Source: Lycium barbarum (lineage: Eukaryota; Streptophyta; Magnoliopsida; Solanales; Solanaceae). From it: a stretch of DNA of 64,000 bases. The notes beneath the pieces are model-generated. The model saw only the letters and a list, made by a program, of their open reading frames with translations, had not been told where the DNA came from and did no database searches. Positions within the stretch are counted from its first letter, which is position 1, and the number at the start of each line of letters is the position of its first letter. Position numbers and translations under genes: made by a program. The stretch lies in NCBI RefSeq assembly GCF_019175385.1, contig NC_083345.1:121337657-121401656 (forward strand), written 5' to 3'. Positions 11,989-22,965 of the stretch are shown here, piece by piece.

Positions 11989-12083
11989 ATTATACTAGCG
12001 TTAACGCATCCGAATGTATTAAAGTTCCAAGGTTAAGCGTGTTAGGGCCAAAGCAATTCTTGGATGGATGACCCCTGGGAAGT
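11989..12083 (+). ncRNA. 5S rRNA-like segment inside the retrotransposon
   Basis: About 95 bases align almost without gaps to positions from about 8 onward of plant 5S rRNA (compared from memory), at roughly two-thirds identity. The best-kept parts are the internal Pol III promoter: ggttaagcgtgttaggg for box A and ggatggatgacccc with tgggaagt for box C. The 5S 3' end is not recognisable after 12083. It is not an intact 5S gene. It could be a captured, decayed 5S copy kept for its promoter or fold. Confidence 0.7.
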
Positions 12084-14501
12084 AAACTAAAATTTTCACA
12101 AGTGTAGGTATAAGAGACAAGTGAGAATTTGGGTTAACCTAAAGGAAATTAGAGTGTGCGGAGTGGTTAGGAACACTTATAGAGATCGCGTAGGTTGAGG
12201 CAGATTAGATTGGTAAAAAGGAAGAAAACGCAATACAGCTCGGGAATCAGAGTAAATTTAAATAGCGGTTGGAAATGTTTGTAAGCGAAACGGTAGTAAA
12301 TGTATATGTGTGTGTATGACCTTCCACCGGTGACTGTATTGATCGAGAAGTGAGTTCCAACAACTAATGTTGCGATAGACGGAAAAACGTTAACTGAACG
12401 GAATTCAAGGGATAAAGCGAAAGGTAGGGTACAGATGTTATGAAACAAACGAACGCCGATTTCACTACAAGTTAAGGTCGGAAGAAAAATTTCAACACAA
12501 CAATATTTGGAAAGGGAAGTGAGTGAGTAAACGGAAGGCAAGGAAATCAGAATGTCAGAAAGGTGACAAGTAAGAGATATAATTAAGCAAAGCCTTAAAG
12601 AGCCGACAGGTGAAGCATGAAATCATTTGCGTAAAAATTTGAAGAACAAGTTTGTAAGCGAACTATAGAATGAACAAAAAGGACTTATTAAGTTCGGTAG
12701 GGAAAGTGGGGAATGAAGGTTATATGTTGATGGGAAATAACGATAAGAACAGGAGAGGAAAGAGTAATAGGCTATGTTGAACCAAAGCTTTAAGAGACAC
12801 TTCCCACATCATCCCTAAGAGGCAACATTTTTATTTGGGGAAATCTTGCTTGAAGAAGCGTATATGAGCAGCGAATTAGCAAGTCATTTAAGCGGGCTAA
12901 AGTACGTTCCAACCACATTGTGCTGTAGAAGGAGGCTTATATTGATGGGTAATAACGTCCGGTGATCGAGTGTTACCATATTGAAGGAGTGCAAAGTATA
13001 CAACCAGTAGTTGCAACCTAAATGGTTCGTTCATGGCTTAAGAATAAATCTGAAGGTAAACCATGCGAATCAAGCACTAGGATGTCTTGTGGCGCTTGTC
13101 AGATTCTAGTTCCTTCTGATGGTGGTTGAAGAATGTTCCCTAATAACAGCTTATTAAATTGCGATCAACTAGTTGGAAATGGAATTCGTGGAAGGAAGAA
13201 AATAGACCTAGACGAGAGAAAGGGAAAGAATACCAAATGTAGCACCCAATATAGGTGGAGCTAATTGACTATGAGTATAGGCTAAAAGGGAAATATATAT
13301 ATAGTTATGGACCGAAGGTGTACCACGACAAAAGGCCATAAGACAAGACCTCTACTAAAACAAAGTTAGTATGAATTCGAGTGAGATTTGAAGTTAGCAA
13401 TGAGTATACGAGAAGAGTGAAAGAGCATGAGACATAAAGGAACCCTACATACTGCGTATATATGACCTCACCTCGGGAGTAATGAAATCCTTAAGAGGCA
13501 AGGATTGGGAATTTACGAAACAACTGATATGTTGTAAGTATCAGAAAGAACAGACGGTATCCATTAGGAGGAAGATGGTGTTATAAGAAAGCTTGGAAAC
13601 ATTTATTGTCAAAAAAATAAAAGTTACTAGATGGAGGATTTGAGACGATTATAGGCACTAACCACCTATAGACGGGAATTAATGGAATATGGTTTGAACA
13701 TATTACTACCACAATGACATTACTCGAGCACGAACCATCAGGTTAGATGTTGTATGAGATATTGAGAGTTCTTGTCGCCTCGTGATTGTGTAAAGACTTC
13801 ATACAGAGATAATCTAAGTTATAGGTGAGATAAAGGAGGACGTGGATATGGTACAGCGTACGAGATAGATTGGAAAAGAATTATATGAGTTAAAGAATTT
13901 AAATGGAGACATAGAATAGAATATAAATAGGTAATGCTATGGGAACACCCTAAAGGGGGAAGCGGATAAGAGAAATGCGAGGGTAAGATGGAATCGACTG
14001 ATATGCTGGTTGTGAACACGTAAATTTCCAACGAGATCTCGTGCTGAAATCGCTTGGCGAAATTCGGAAACCGACAATAGACGGATAGGAGCTAAGACGA
14101 TAATTAAAGTAGTGCTGAGGATTATTGGTAAAGACCTTGAGTAATAGGATATCAAGGGTGGATGCTTGAAAGGAGAAAGGGTGATTTAAGAATGGGACCG
14201 ATCCGCGTATATAAAGAATACTTTACGAACCTTAGGGCTAATTCTATAAGCAATAAGAGAAGAGAGCTACTCCCTAAGAAACGATCAAGGATACTAATGG
14301 CTCGATCGAAGGAAAATGAAAATATTGAATATGTGTCTACAACGGATGGTCATGTGAGAAAGTTATATACCAACGACATGGTTTTGGTTAAACTATTGTG
14401 GCCAACAATATGCTTCTAAAATGGATGTGCTGAATGATTGTGTGCGACAGTTATAACGGAAACCTCCCCAAGGCTTTGTAATACCCTATGAGGCCAACCC
14501 A
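12084..14501 (+). other. Unrecognised internal region of the pol-less element
   Basis: About 2.4 kb with no long sense ORF. The largest open frames are 14162-14419 (+, 85 codons, Lys/Arg-rich) and 12167-12541 (-, 124 codons, hydrophobic). Neither resembles a protein I know. No protease, RT, RNase H or integrase motif is visible in any frame. Confidence 0.6.
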
Positions 14502-14519
14502 ACATTCGAGGACGAATGT
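14502..14519 (+). other. Conserved palindrome just before the PPT
   Basis: acattcgaggacgaatgt has 7-bp perfect arms around agga. The identical sequence lies on the - strand at 50189-50206, at the same place before the PPT of the chromovirus. There it follows the end of pol, so it is non-coding in both elements. Confidence 0.85.
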
Positions 14520-14523
14520 TTTA

Positions 14524-14549
14524 AGGGGGGGGGGGGGGGGGGGGGAGGA
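14524..14549 (+). promoter_or_regulatory. Polypurine tract for plus-strand priming
   Basis: AAG followed by about 21 G residues and AGGA sits immediately before the TG of the 3' LTR. The G run may vary in length through slippage or assembly. Confidence 0.88.
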
Positions 14550-17391
14550 TGTTATATCCCGTATTTTGCGTACTTGAAAAAATTTGAAATAATTGTGACT
14601 AGTAAGAGGAAAGGCCATATTTGATCTAATTTAATATATAAGTTGTCCATGAAAATATTGATACAGAAATATTGAGGAAGGTTAAGGGTAAAATTGGGAA
14701 TTTCGGAAATTAGTTTCGGGGATTACAAAATAGGACCCATAATTAATTGGGCTAGAAAAAAAAAAACAAAAGGCCCAAAATGAGAGGTGGCCGGCCATGG
14801 TCAATAAGATGGCCCAAGCCCATGTTCAATAAGTCCATGTGATAAATAAATAAAAAGGGGCTATATATTATCATACAACACCTAGAACTTTCAAGAAAAA
14901 CAAAGTGAAGAGCAAGAAGAAGGAGAGATTCGGCCAACAAGAGAGGAGAAGAGGAAAATTTTAGCCCATCAATTTTGAGTCCAAAAATTGTAATTTTCTT
15001 GTATTCCTACTAAGCTCAAGACCCTCTTCAACATGGTATAATTATTTTAGCAAGAAAATCACTTTGGTGGCAAGTGGAGAATTTGAAGAAAAGGTAAAAA
15101 ATTTATTCTTTTGTGTTATGGAAAAAAAAACGTATATATATGTTGTAGCATGTGAAAATGAATAAAAGTATGAAATTAGTGTGTCATGAGTATGTATGTG
15201 TGTGGCCGTGTGTTGTTGATTGATGGAGAAGGATGAACCAATTTTATTTACTATGTTAATTGTGTTGTTGTGGCCTTGTGGTGTATATGGAAGAATACTA
15301 GTCCAAATTGGCATGGAAATTGACTGTTAAGTTGTTGTAGGAAGTTTTGTGATTTTATTGCAAATTTATATAATTATGGAAATGGAATTGTTAGGGTGCA
15401 AATGGTGATTGTTGTTAATGAAATTGAAAGATAAAAATATGTTGTGAATATTTATGTCGAAGGTTGGAGGTTTCGGGTGAATTATGGTTTCGGTGGAATT
15501 TTTGTATATTTGGTAGAATGATATGAAATGCTTTCGGATTGTATTTGAATGATCTTGAATTAGTAAATGAATATGAAAACGTAGATATTGGTTTGAAAGT
15601 GTGAAGTTGGAGTAGAAGTTGTTGTATTATGTAGAGAATAAGATTACATCATATGTTAGAATGCGCTTTAAATTGATTGTTGATGTTGTTGGTATTGTCG
15701 TTGGTATGGTTGTTGTTGTTTTGGCCGAGTTAAATTCTCGGGGACGTTGAATTTATAGGGGAGATGCTGCCGGAATTTCTGTAGACAAGTGTTACTTTAA
15801 GATTCAACTCCTAAGGGCTTATAGTTAATGTTTGGTATTTATGACCAATTGTACATTTTGTGAAGCGCGAAACTTGAGTATGGATTGGCGTAAGGAGCAA
15901 GTAAGGTATTTAAAGCTTTACCTTTCCTTCTTTTGGCATGTCCTAGACATAATAGGTTATGATACGAGCCTCGGGGGAAACTCTATTCTTAGAAATCCGA
16001 GCCTAATTTTGACCTTTATTCATTCAATGTAATTGAATTAGGTACTTTATGTTTTGATAGAAAAATAGTTTAAATATTCGTAACTTTCTCAAATAGAACC
16101 GGATTGCCCTAAGATTTTTTTGTAGATGACTCCATAAAGTCTGATGTTCATAATTTATGCATACCACCTCGACTTGACCCGAGGTGGGCCCACAATTTCC
16201 GAGACCCTTTTGTATTGCTCTATTTGACTTATTTTCCATACGGTATTAAAGTAAACTTTTGGCTATTGTCCCGGCTACTAAACGATAGTTGTTTTAACTA
16301 TTCCATTGAGTCCCATGATGAGTTTTGATATGTACAAACGATCTCAGAAGTTTTGTTTTATCATAATCTATCGTAACATCCGAAAGGTACGTACTATAAC
16401 TATCGTCCGATTCTTTTCTAAATGACCTATCGTTCGGGCTATTCTATTGAGTCTTTGTAAATGTTTTGTGATGCATATAGTTTCTCACTACTCTACTCGT
16501 GGATGCCTCAATGCTTCCTTCATTGAGCCTGGGCCAGGATATGTTATCATGCGTATTCCACTGCATTGTTCGTCGTGCCTCGATGTGAGGGGGCAGGTAT
16601 GACATGTACATGGGTTCTGGAGTTATGCTGTGCCATGTACATATATTCTGATATCTGATGATATGATGTGATATGATGTGATATGGCTATCTGATATGAT
16701 ATGATATGTTACGGAGCTATTCCCTACTCTGGAGTTATGCTGTGTTGTGGCGCCAGTGACGGGGTGGCGACCACGTTCTGTTCACCGAGTCCCATAATGG
16801 GGCCAGATATGGCATATGTTTGATATTCATTATCTATGTTTCATGAGTAAGCACTTTTGATATTCTGGTTATTGGATTCATTTTCTGTACTCCTGTTCCG
16901 GTTATGATTCCGTTTATTGTACTTCATGCTTTACATACTCAGTACATATTCCGTACTGACCCCCTTTCTTCGCGGGCTGCGTTTCATGCCGCGCAGGTAC
17001 AGATACCAGCTTTGGAGATCCGCCCGCTTAGGACATCTACCCTGCGGTTTTGGAGTGCTCCTTTGTCCGGAGCCCACGTTTTGGTACAGACTTTTCTGTT
17101 GTGTATGTATATGCTTATTCAGGGGTACGACGGGGCCCTGTCCCGTCTTATGATTCTGTTATTGTTCGTAGAGGTCTGTAGACATACTTGTGGGTTGTGT
17201 ATATGTTTTGGGTTAATATTCTGTGACAGCCTTATCGGCTTCCACGTTCTATATCTGTTATCTGCAATAGTTAATAACGCCATTCGACTTCTACATCTGT
17301 ATACTTTGTTTATATGCTGGTTTGGGTGATTGGGTACGTACGAGTGTCCAGCTCGGACACTAGTCGCGGCCTACGGGGTTGGGTCGTGACA
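14550..17391 (+). repeat. 3' LTR, complete, 2842 bp
   Basis: It runs from TGTTATATCCC to GTGACA. A TATA box, ctatatatta, at 14861-14870 follows a purine-rich stretch and would start the LTR transcript about 30 bp downstream. It abuts LINE ORF2 at 17392. Any read-through from it would be antisense to LINE ORF1 and ORF2. The LTR at 56718-59702 belongs to the same family. Confidence 0.93.
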
Positions 17392-17997
17392 CTGATGATT
17401 AAAGAACACCCTATCCAATCTCTTCCATATTCTGTGTGGTTTTCCCCTTGTGTTGCACCATGTAAATCTTAGCCCTGTGAAGCCAGCATCGACCATCCCG
17501 CAATCATCCATACAAGTTATAAAGTCCCAACTTTTCTCCATTCTGTGGGGTTTCCCTCCTTTTTTTTCATCCGGGCTCATAATGACATTGAAATCTCCAT
17601 TAATGCACCAAGGACCATTAATCATGCTGATACAGTTTCTCAGACTTTCCCAAAGAGAAGTTCTTAAAGGATGTTTAGATTTTGCATATACAAAGGTGAA
17701 ATAAAAGACTTCATCATTTGTGTTGTTGGTCACCTTCACTGTAATTTGTTGTTCATCATCCACCACCACCGTAACATTGAAACCAGAAATCCAAAAAAAC
17801 CATATTTTCCCATTGCAGTTGCCCAAACATCCTTCAAAAGCAAGTCTCCTTTTGTATTGCTCGATTTTACTAGAATGAACAAAAGGCTCCTGAACAGCAA
17901 TAAAATGTGTTTTATGAATTTTGGATAGGAACTTTAATCTTTCAAAAGCCCCCCTTGACTTAACCCCTCTAATATTCCACGAGATTGTATTAATCAT
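17392..17997 (-). pseudogene. LINE ORF2 N-terminus: APE-type endonuclease
   Basis: It starts MINTISWNIRGVKSRGAF, the usual opening of plant L1 ORF2. Endonuclease motifs follow in order: the catalytic Glu in AVQEPFVHS, a WCINGDFNVI segment with the Asp/Asn pair, GLRFTWCN, and RLDRVFFNH near the end. This enzyme nicks target DNA and primes reverse transcription. The frame is cut after about 200 codons by the LTR element that ends at 17391, and the last few codons of the open frame are LTR sequence. No stop or frameshift is visible in the preserved part. The reverse transcriptase that should follow is missing. Confidence 0.9.
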
Positions 17998-20202
17998 TTA
18001 AACATTTGTTGAGATAGCACCTATTTGATTGGCTTTAACTTTAGCCCTTGTGACAGGGCCTTGATCTGCCATATTCTTGGTCTGGTCTATCATGCTTCCT
18101 TTTGTTCCTCTTGGTGATAAATTTCCCGACATAATGATTTTGTTTTCCTGTTGGGTGATTGCATCTTCACTGTCTTGTTCATGCGAGACTGTTCTCGGTG
18201 CAAAAGTCTTCAGAAGCTCATCCTCGTTAGTTGAATTACATTCCTCATAATCTTCTTCTTCTTGGAATTCTTCATCATCATCATCATCATCATCCCTTGC
18301 ATCCCCCAAACTTGATTCATATTCACTGGAATCTTCCAAAACCTCTTGGGTGTTATGTTGACTGTCTTTTTTATTCTTTTCCTGGTCAGATTCTGAATTG
18401 GTAATGATAACATCAATATCTTCATTGCAATTCAGGTCAACATATAGGTTGATTCCTTTCATCTCAGATAATTTTGACTGTACAAATTCATGCTTAGGAG
18501 GTGTATCAGGAGGTTTCTTCTTAGCATCTGGAGATTGCATAGAAAATCCTGCCGAAATTGTGGATTTGGTTGTATGCTTCTCACATTGTGAATCCCTTCC
18601 TTTACTCTTGTTTATGCTATTTTCCATCTTGTCAATTGAGATATGTTTATGTTTTCCAGTGGATCTTTCATAAGCTTTCACTGGAATGCTAATATCTTGC
18701 TTGTTCTGATTTGTAGGAGTCGAAGGATTCGACTTACTGTTCTGTGCATTATTTCTTATGGTAATGTTTTCCTCTTGATTGCTTTGTTGTGGAAACAGGC
18801 TCTCAACCGGGACATCCATATTAGTAAGCTTTCCTCCATTTGAACTATCACCAGGATCTTCACCATTCTCATTCTCCGTGTCATCAACGTCAAGCTGCTG
18901 AAATGAGTTTCTCACAGTGATGGGGCTGTCAGCTGGTGGTTGGCCAGAGTGCCCAGTGTATGTGTCGTTTTTCATGGCATGGGGAAGTATTGTCGCCACT
19001 ACTTGATTTTGAATTCCCTTCTGCATATCTTTCTCAGCTTGTAACTGTTTTTGGGGATCCATTTTCTCCATCTTCTTTACCATCCATTTAGTTTGTTTGT
19101 TTTTCCTGTTAGCTTTTAATCTCTTCTGATAGTTCTTGTTTCTAATTCTCAAAGCTCTTGCTGGTAGATTCTTATCTAAAACAGCCTGCATATCCATATC
19201 CTTCTTGACTCCACTGTTTTCCCCTGCTTAGACAGTAGGCACAATAGCAGTAGTTGCAACCGATTCAGTTCTCCCAGCTGGTGTCGCATTTAACTTCACA
19301 TCCTTTAATTTATTGAGCTCAGTTGGTGCAGACTTTGAATTTCCCTCAGATTTATTAGCATTAGAAATCCTCTTCATACATTGGTCATCCGAATGTCCCT
19401 GATGTTTGCAAATAAAGCAAAAACCAGGTACATAATCATACTCCACCATATGTTTAAAACCAGCCCCTTCTACTCCATCTTCATTCTTGATACCAATCCA
19501 TACAAAGTCTCTGAGAGGTTTAGCCATATCGACTTCGACTTTTACCTTCGCAAGATTGGGTCGAGACTTAACATCAGCAGCTTTGTCAATCGTCAGTAGA
19601 GTACCGATAGGGGCTGTGATTCTCATCAATGCACTCTAGTTGTAATAATGCCAAGGAAGTCCCGGGAGATGAATCCAGATTGGAGCAAGTGAGGTTTCTT
19701 CGTTAGGGTCGAAATCCTTTGTCCATCGCATCAATCTCATAGGGGACCCTAAAATGCTCAACTTTTCTCTAAAATAAATGTTATTAAAGTCGTCCTCTTC
19801 CGAGAAGTCGAGAAAGATGTGCTTAGGGTTGTAATGACCGATTGTCACTCTGCCCCGAGTATGAAATGTAGCAGCAAAATCTGCACGAATATCTTCAATC
19901 CCAGCTCTACCATGAGAAAACTTACCTATGATGGTCAATCGGCAAGCGCTAGCGAGCTCCTCTTCTTTAAATTCAGTAAAGAAAACCGCTGGCTTCCCTT
20001 TATAAATCTCCGGTGGTCGGAATTGCAAGATGGTCTTTGTGGGTGTCGGTTTCCTATTAGCCAATAGAGAGTTTGCATAGTTTCCTTTAGGTGCTACGGG
20101 ATTGAGTTTCACCGGAGTGTCTATTAAGAGTTCCTTGTTGTTCGCCGCAACCGCGGCCATCGCCGGTGTATAGACAGGGGCGATTTCAGGTGAGGCGCTC
20201 AC
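17998..20202 (-). pseudogene. LINE ORF1 (gag-like, CCHC zinc knuckle), two in-frame stops
   Basis: One continuous - strand frame of about 735 codons runs from the ATG at 20202 to a TAA at 17998-18000. It is broken by a TAG at 19636-19638 and a TAA at 19228-19230. The first part has a DUF4283-like fold (FKEEELASACRLTIIGKFSH, then IFLDFSEEDDFNNIYF, then PIWIHLPGLPWHYYN). Next comes one knuckle of the form CFICKHQGHSDDQC. The C-terminal half is polar and low in complexity, with an Asp run encoded by a CAT expansion (about 18270-18293 on the + strand) beside an acidic stretch. In plant L1 elements this protein binds the LINE RNA. The stop TAA is followed at once by the ATG of ORF2, in the same frame. 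Confidence 0.85.
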
Positions 20203-20416
20203 ACTCAGCTGCTACGTATTGTAGTCCTCTCACTAGGGTTTGTCGTGCGTATATTTATTCTATTTTAGAACAATTATCTAGTTTCGTTCATTCTTCAACT
20301 GATTTATCCTTCTGGAAAAGAGAGACTTCATTTGTTCCATTTTCCTGTACGAGTAGTGAAGAAGTAAAGAGAGTTTTAATTGATCATTGACCAACGAAAA
20401 ACATGAGAAGAAAATG

Positions 20417-21574
20417 AAGAATTTAGGGAAAATACATAAATACCCCCTACGTATACTCGGATTAATTATGTTGCACCCAACCTTTGCGGGCGACCTATTA
20501 CCCCCCTGGACTTATTTTTTCTGTATTTTTGTACCTTTTTTTGGCTGACGTGGCACAAAAATAATTAGATGTCCAGTTGCACAGTGGAGAGTGTTGCACA
20601 CTCTCCGCCACATCGGCGCCACGTCAGTGCCACATCGTCACCACGTCACTAAACCCTCGTTCTTCTTCTTCATTCCACCCCACCCCTCATTTTCCCCACC
20701 TACCCCTAATGTTACTTTTATTTATTCTTTCACAATTTTTTAGTTTCTTTTTCTTTGTGCAACTCTTCTTCACTCTCATTCTTTTTCTTCACTTCTGGAA
20801 CTCGATTTTTGTCGATTCAATCCTACATTTTCCTCCAATGATAGAAAAATTAGAGGAAAATGTTGTTGGGTTACCAATTGTGAATCTGAAATGGAGTAGT
20901 CGAATTCTTAAATCTGAAATGGGTAGTCGAAAATGTTGTTGGGTTACCAATGTTGAATCTGAAATTTTTGTATGTTGGTGATTTGTTAGTCAAAATTGGT
21001 TTGCAAGTAAAATTTGATGGGAAAGCTGCTGTGAATTTGATGAAATTGACGCTTTTTAGGCAGTACTATGTCGTGGTTTATGCATTGGTTGAACTGATAG
21101 GGAGCATTAAAGTGCACATCTTGTAGATTAATTTTACTTTGAAGTTTTGTTTAATTTCTTTGTTGTCAATCTTGTCTCTGTATTTGTATAACTTCGGCAT
21201 GTCATATGATTTCTTGGACTAGCACTATGTCTGGAAAATAACAATTGCTCTGTGAATTAAAGTAGGGGGTTAGTGGTGAAGAAGATAAAATTAGTGGAGG
21301 ATTTAATAATGAAGAAGAAGAAGAAGAAGAAGAAAAAGAAGAAGGGTTTAGTGATGTGGCACTGACGTGGCGCCGATGTGGCGGAGAGTGTGCAACACTC
21401 TCCACTGTGCAACTGGGCATCAAATTTTTGTGCCACGTTAGTCGAAAAAAGGTATAAAAATGCATAAAAAAATAAGGCCAGGGGGGTAATAGGTCGCCCG
21501 CAAAGGTTGGGTGCGTCATAATTAATCCGAGTATACGTTGGGGGGGGGGATTTATGTATTTTACCAAGAATTTA
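20417..21574. mobile_element. Mutator-type foldback MITE with 9-bp TSD
   Basis: The element 20426-21565 is flanked by aagaattta at 20417-20425 and 21566-21574, a perfect 9-bp duplication as made by MULEs. The terminal inverted repeats are about 245 bp (roughly 20426-20670 and 21322-21565). They begin gggaaaatacataaat and contain cacccaacctttgcgggcg and gcacactctccgccaca. The middle is AT-rich with a GAA/TTC run and no transposase, so it is non-autonomous. The ORFs 20577-20981 (+) and 21202-21567 (-) are formed by the inverted repeats and are not genes. Confidence 0.92.
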
Positions 21575-22790
21575 CATTATTACAATCTAAAAAGTTAAAC
21601 TTTAGACAAGACTGTAAACATGCTCCGACAGAGATTATTATTCTTTTTAGTTTTCCATCCTGTGTCTGGTACTCCTTCCGAAGCTCGACTAATTCAACTT
21701 CGCATCGAAAAATCTCACTTTGAAGTAAGGCGATCTAAGGAACGAGACTTGGTTGGTCGTGAACTTGTGAATTGGTCTCGAGGGGACCTAAGGGCGCTTC
21801 TCTTTATGGGGGCTGTCCTAGGGCAATTTCTAGGGGACCAAATCGGCCCACTATCGATTTATAGTGGGCCTGTCCTTAGTGGTCGGGGGATGGTCACGGT
21901 ATGGGGCGGGGTCGCGACGGTACCAGGGCGACTCGACCTTTTAAACATGTATACATTTACGGTAAATCGTTTTCTATCAAAGACGATTACCTACTCAAAG
22001 CACGAATAAGAAATTTCTGAATAAAGATAAATAAGTACATATTTAGCACCTAACCACGACCTTTGATGGTGATTAGGGGTCAAATCATGGGTTCCTAGGC
22101 AACAAATGCCAAAAATTAAGCAAGTCAATCAAGATGGCCCTATTACAAAGAAAGCCGTCCAGGGTGGTGAGGTGAGGACAAATGTGGGATCCATTCGCCA
22201 CTACTCACTTGGCCACTCTTCCCCATCCACTAATTTTTTTTTCTAATATAAAATTTGTTTTAGCATATAGTAGTACTATTAAAATATTACAATTGCTTTA
22301 ATTACAACATATATACTCTCTCTCATCTTCACGTTTTTCTCTGCGTAAGCCTTAATTAAAATCTGGTCAAAACTTTGATATCCTTAGCCATGATTAAGTT
22401 TTGTACACTTCACATATCAATCAAACAACATCTAACCCTACCCACATAATATTCAATCAATGTTTCATTTACTACTAAAAAAATAAATGCCAAGACCATC
22501 TAACAGTGGCAGAAACAAAATTTTTATTGAAAAATTTAATATTTATTATACAAACATTAAGTATTTTTTGATATATATATATATTGTGATTTTCCGACGA
22601 AATGAGTTCAAATGAACACCTTCCTCCCTCTAGTTTCGTCCATACCATCGACACTGTCATGAAATAGTCGAGACCCTCATTTTTAACCAACTGTCTCGCG
22701 CTTGGCCTTGAGAATTAAGAACTTTTTCGTAGAAAGCGGTTTACCCATATCTCTTAAAGAGTCTACATGACTACCATAGAGGGACAGAGC
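21575..22790. other. Gene-free stretch with a GC-richer segment, unidentified
   Basis: From about 21620 to 22010 the base composition rises and a 129-codon frame is open on the + strand (21620-22009). The frame has no recognisable domain. Part of the sequence (cttccgaagctcgactaatt) resembles a motif I associate with nightshade intergenic DNA, so I treat it as non-coding. The remainder to 22790 is AT-rich. Confidence 0.4.
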
Positions 22791-22965
22791 TAGAGTATAA
22801 CTTATGGGTTCAGCCAAACTCAATAGCTTTGGTCCAAATCTTATATTTATCTTATAAAATCCATTGAATATGGATAAATTTTTGATTTAGAAACAACTAA
22901 CCTAAAAAGACTAAAATCTCGAACTCATAAAATTTAAATCCTGGCTCCACCTCTGATGACGAAAA
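22790..22965 (-). repeat. SINE-like or related short repeat copy
   Basis: The segment begins acttatgggttcagccaaac and ends ctggctccacctctgatgac. It contains gaactcataaaatttaaatc, and its reverse complement has the agcggagccaggattt style of a common nightshade short repeat. Similar copies lie near 24425-24610 and 29346-29520. I could not define TSDs. Confidence 0.45.

Larger units (their letters stand above)
9028..17391 (+). mobile_element. Young pol-less LTR retrotransposon inserted in the LINE
   Basis: It comprises a truncated 5' LTR (9028-10812), a PBS for initiator tRNA-Met, a 3.7-kb internal region, a poly-G PPT and a complete 3' LTR (14550-17391). The shared 1785 bp of the LTRs differ at about 18 positions counted by eye, near 1 percent, so insertion was recent. 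No protease, RT, RNase H or integrase motif is visible, so it would depend on an autonomous partner. The LTR ends (TGTTATATCCC...GTGACA), the PBS type and the pre-PPT palindrome match the chromovirus elements elsewhere in the window. The left TSD is lost because the left border is a deletion junction. Confidence 0.92.
7115..20281 (-). mobile_element. L1-type LINE with 16-bp TSD, split by an LTR element
   Basis: The repeat tagaacaattatctag occurs at 7115-7130 and 20266-20281, a perfect 16-bp target-site duplication. The LINE lies between (7131-20265), with its poly-A tail read as 12 T residues at 7131-7142. In - strand order it has ORF1 (DUF4283-like region and CCHC knuckle), the ORF2 endonuclease, then a gap holding the LTR element 9028-17391, then the RT thumb/zf-RVT end and an RNase H domain. 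Without the insert it is about 4.8 kb. The central RT, including its catalytic motifs, is absent. The near-perfect TSD and the clear ORFs suggest that it is not very old. Confidence 0.93.

Noticed and set aside
11989..12083. Functional 5S rRNA gene
   Set aside because: Identity is only about two-thirds, the first bases and the 3' end are not recognisable, and there is no tandem array or T-run terminator directly after it.
12167..12541. 124-codon - strand ORF inside the pol-less element
   Set aside because: It is antisense to the element, hydrophobic by composition only, and matches no family I recognise.
10325..17329. Identical 141-codon ORFs at 10325-10750 and 16904-17329
   Set aside because: They lie at the same place in the two LTRs of one element, have no known domain, and are repeated only because LTRs are repeated.
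20577..21567. ORFs 20577-20981 (+) and 21202-21567 (-)
   Set aside because: Both arise from the inverted arms and GAA/TTC runs of the Mutator-type foldback element.
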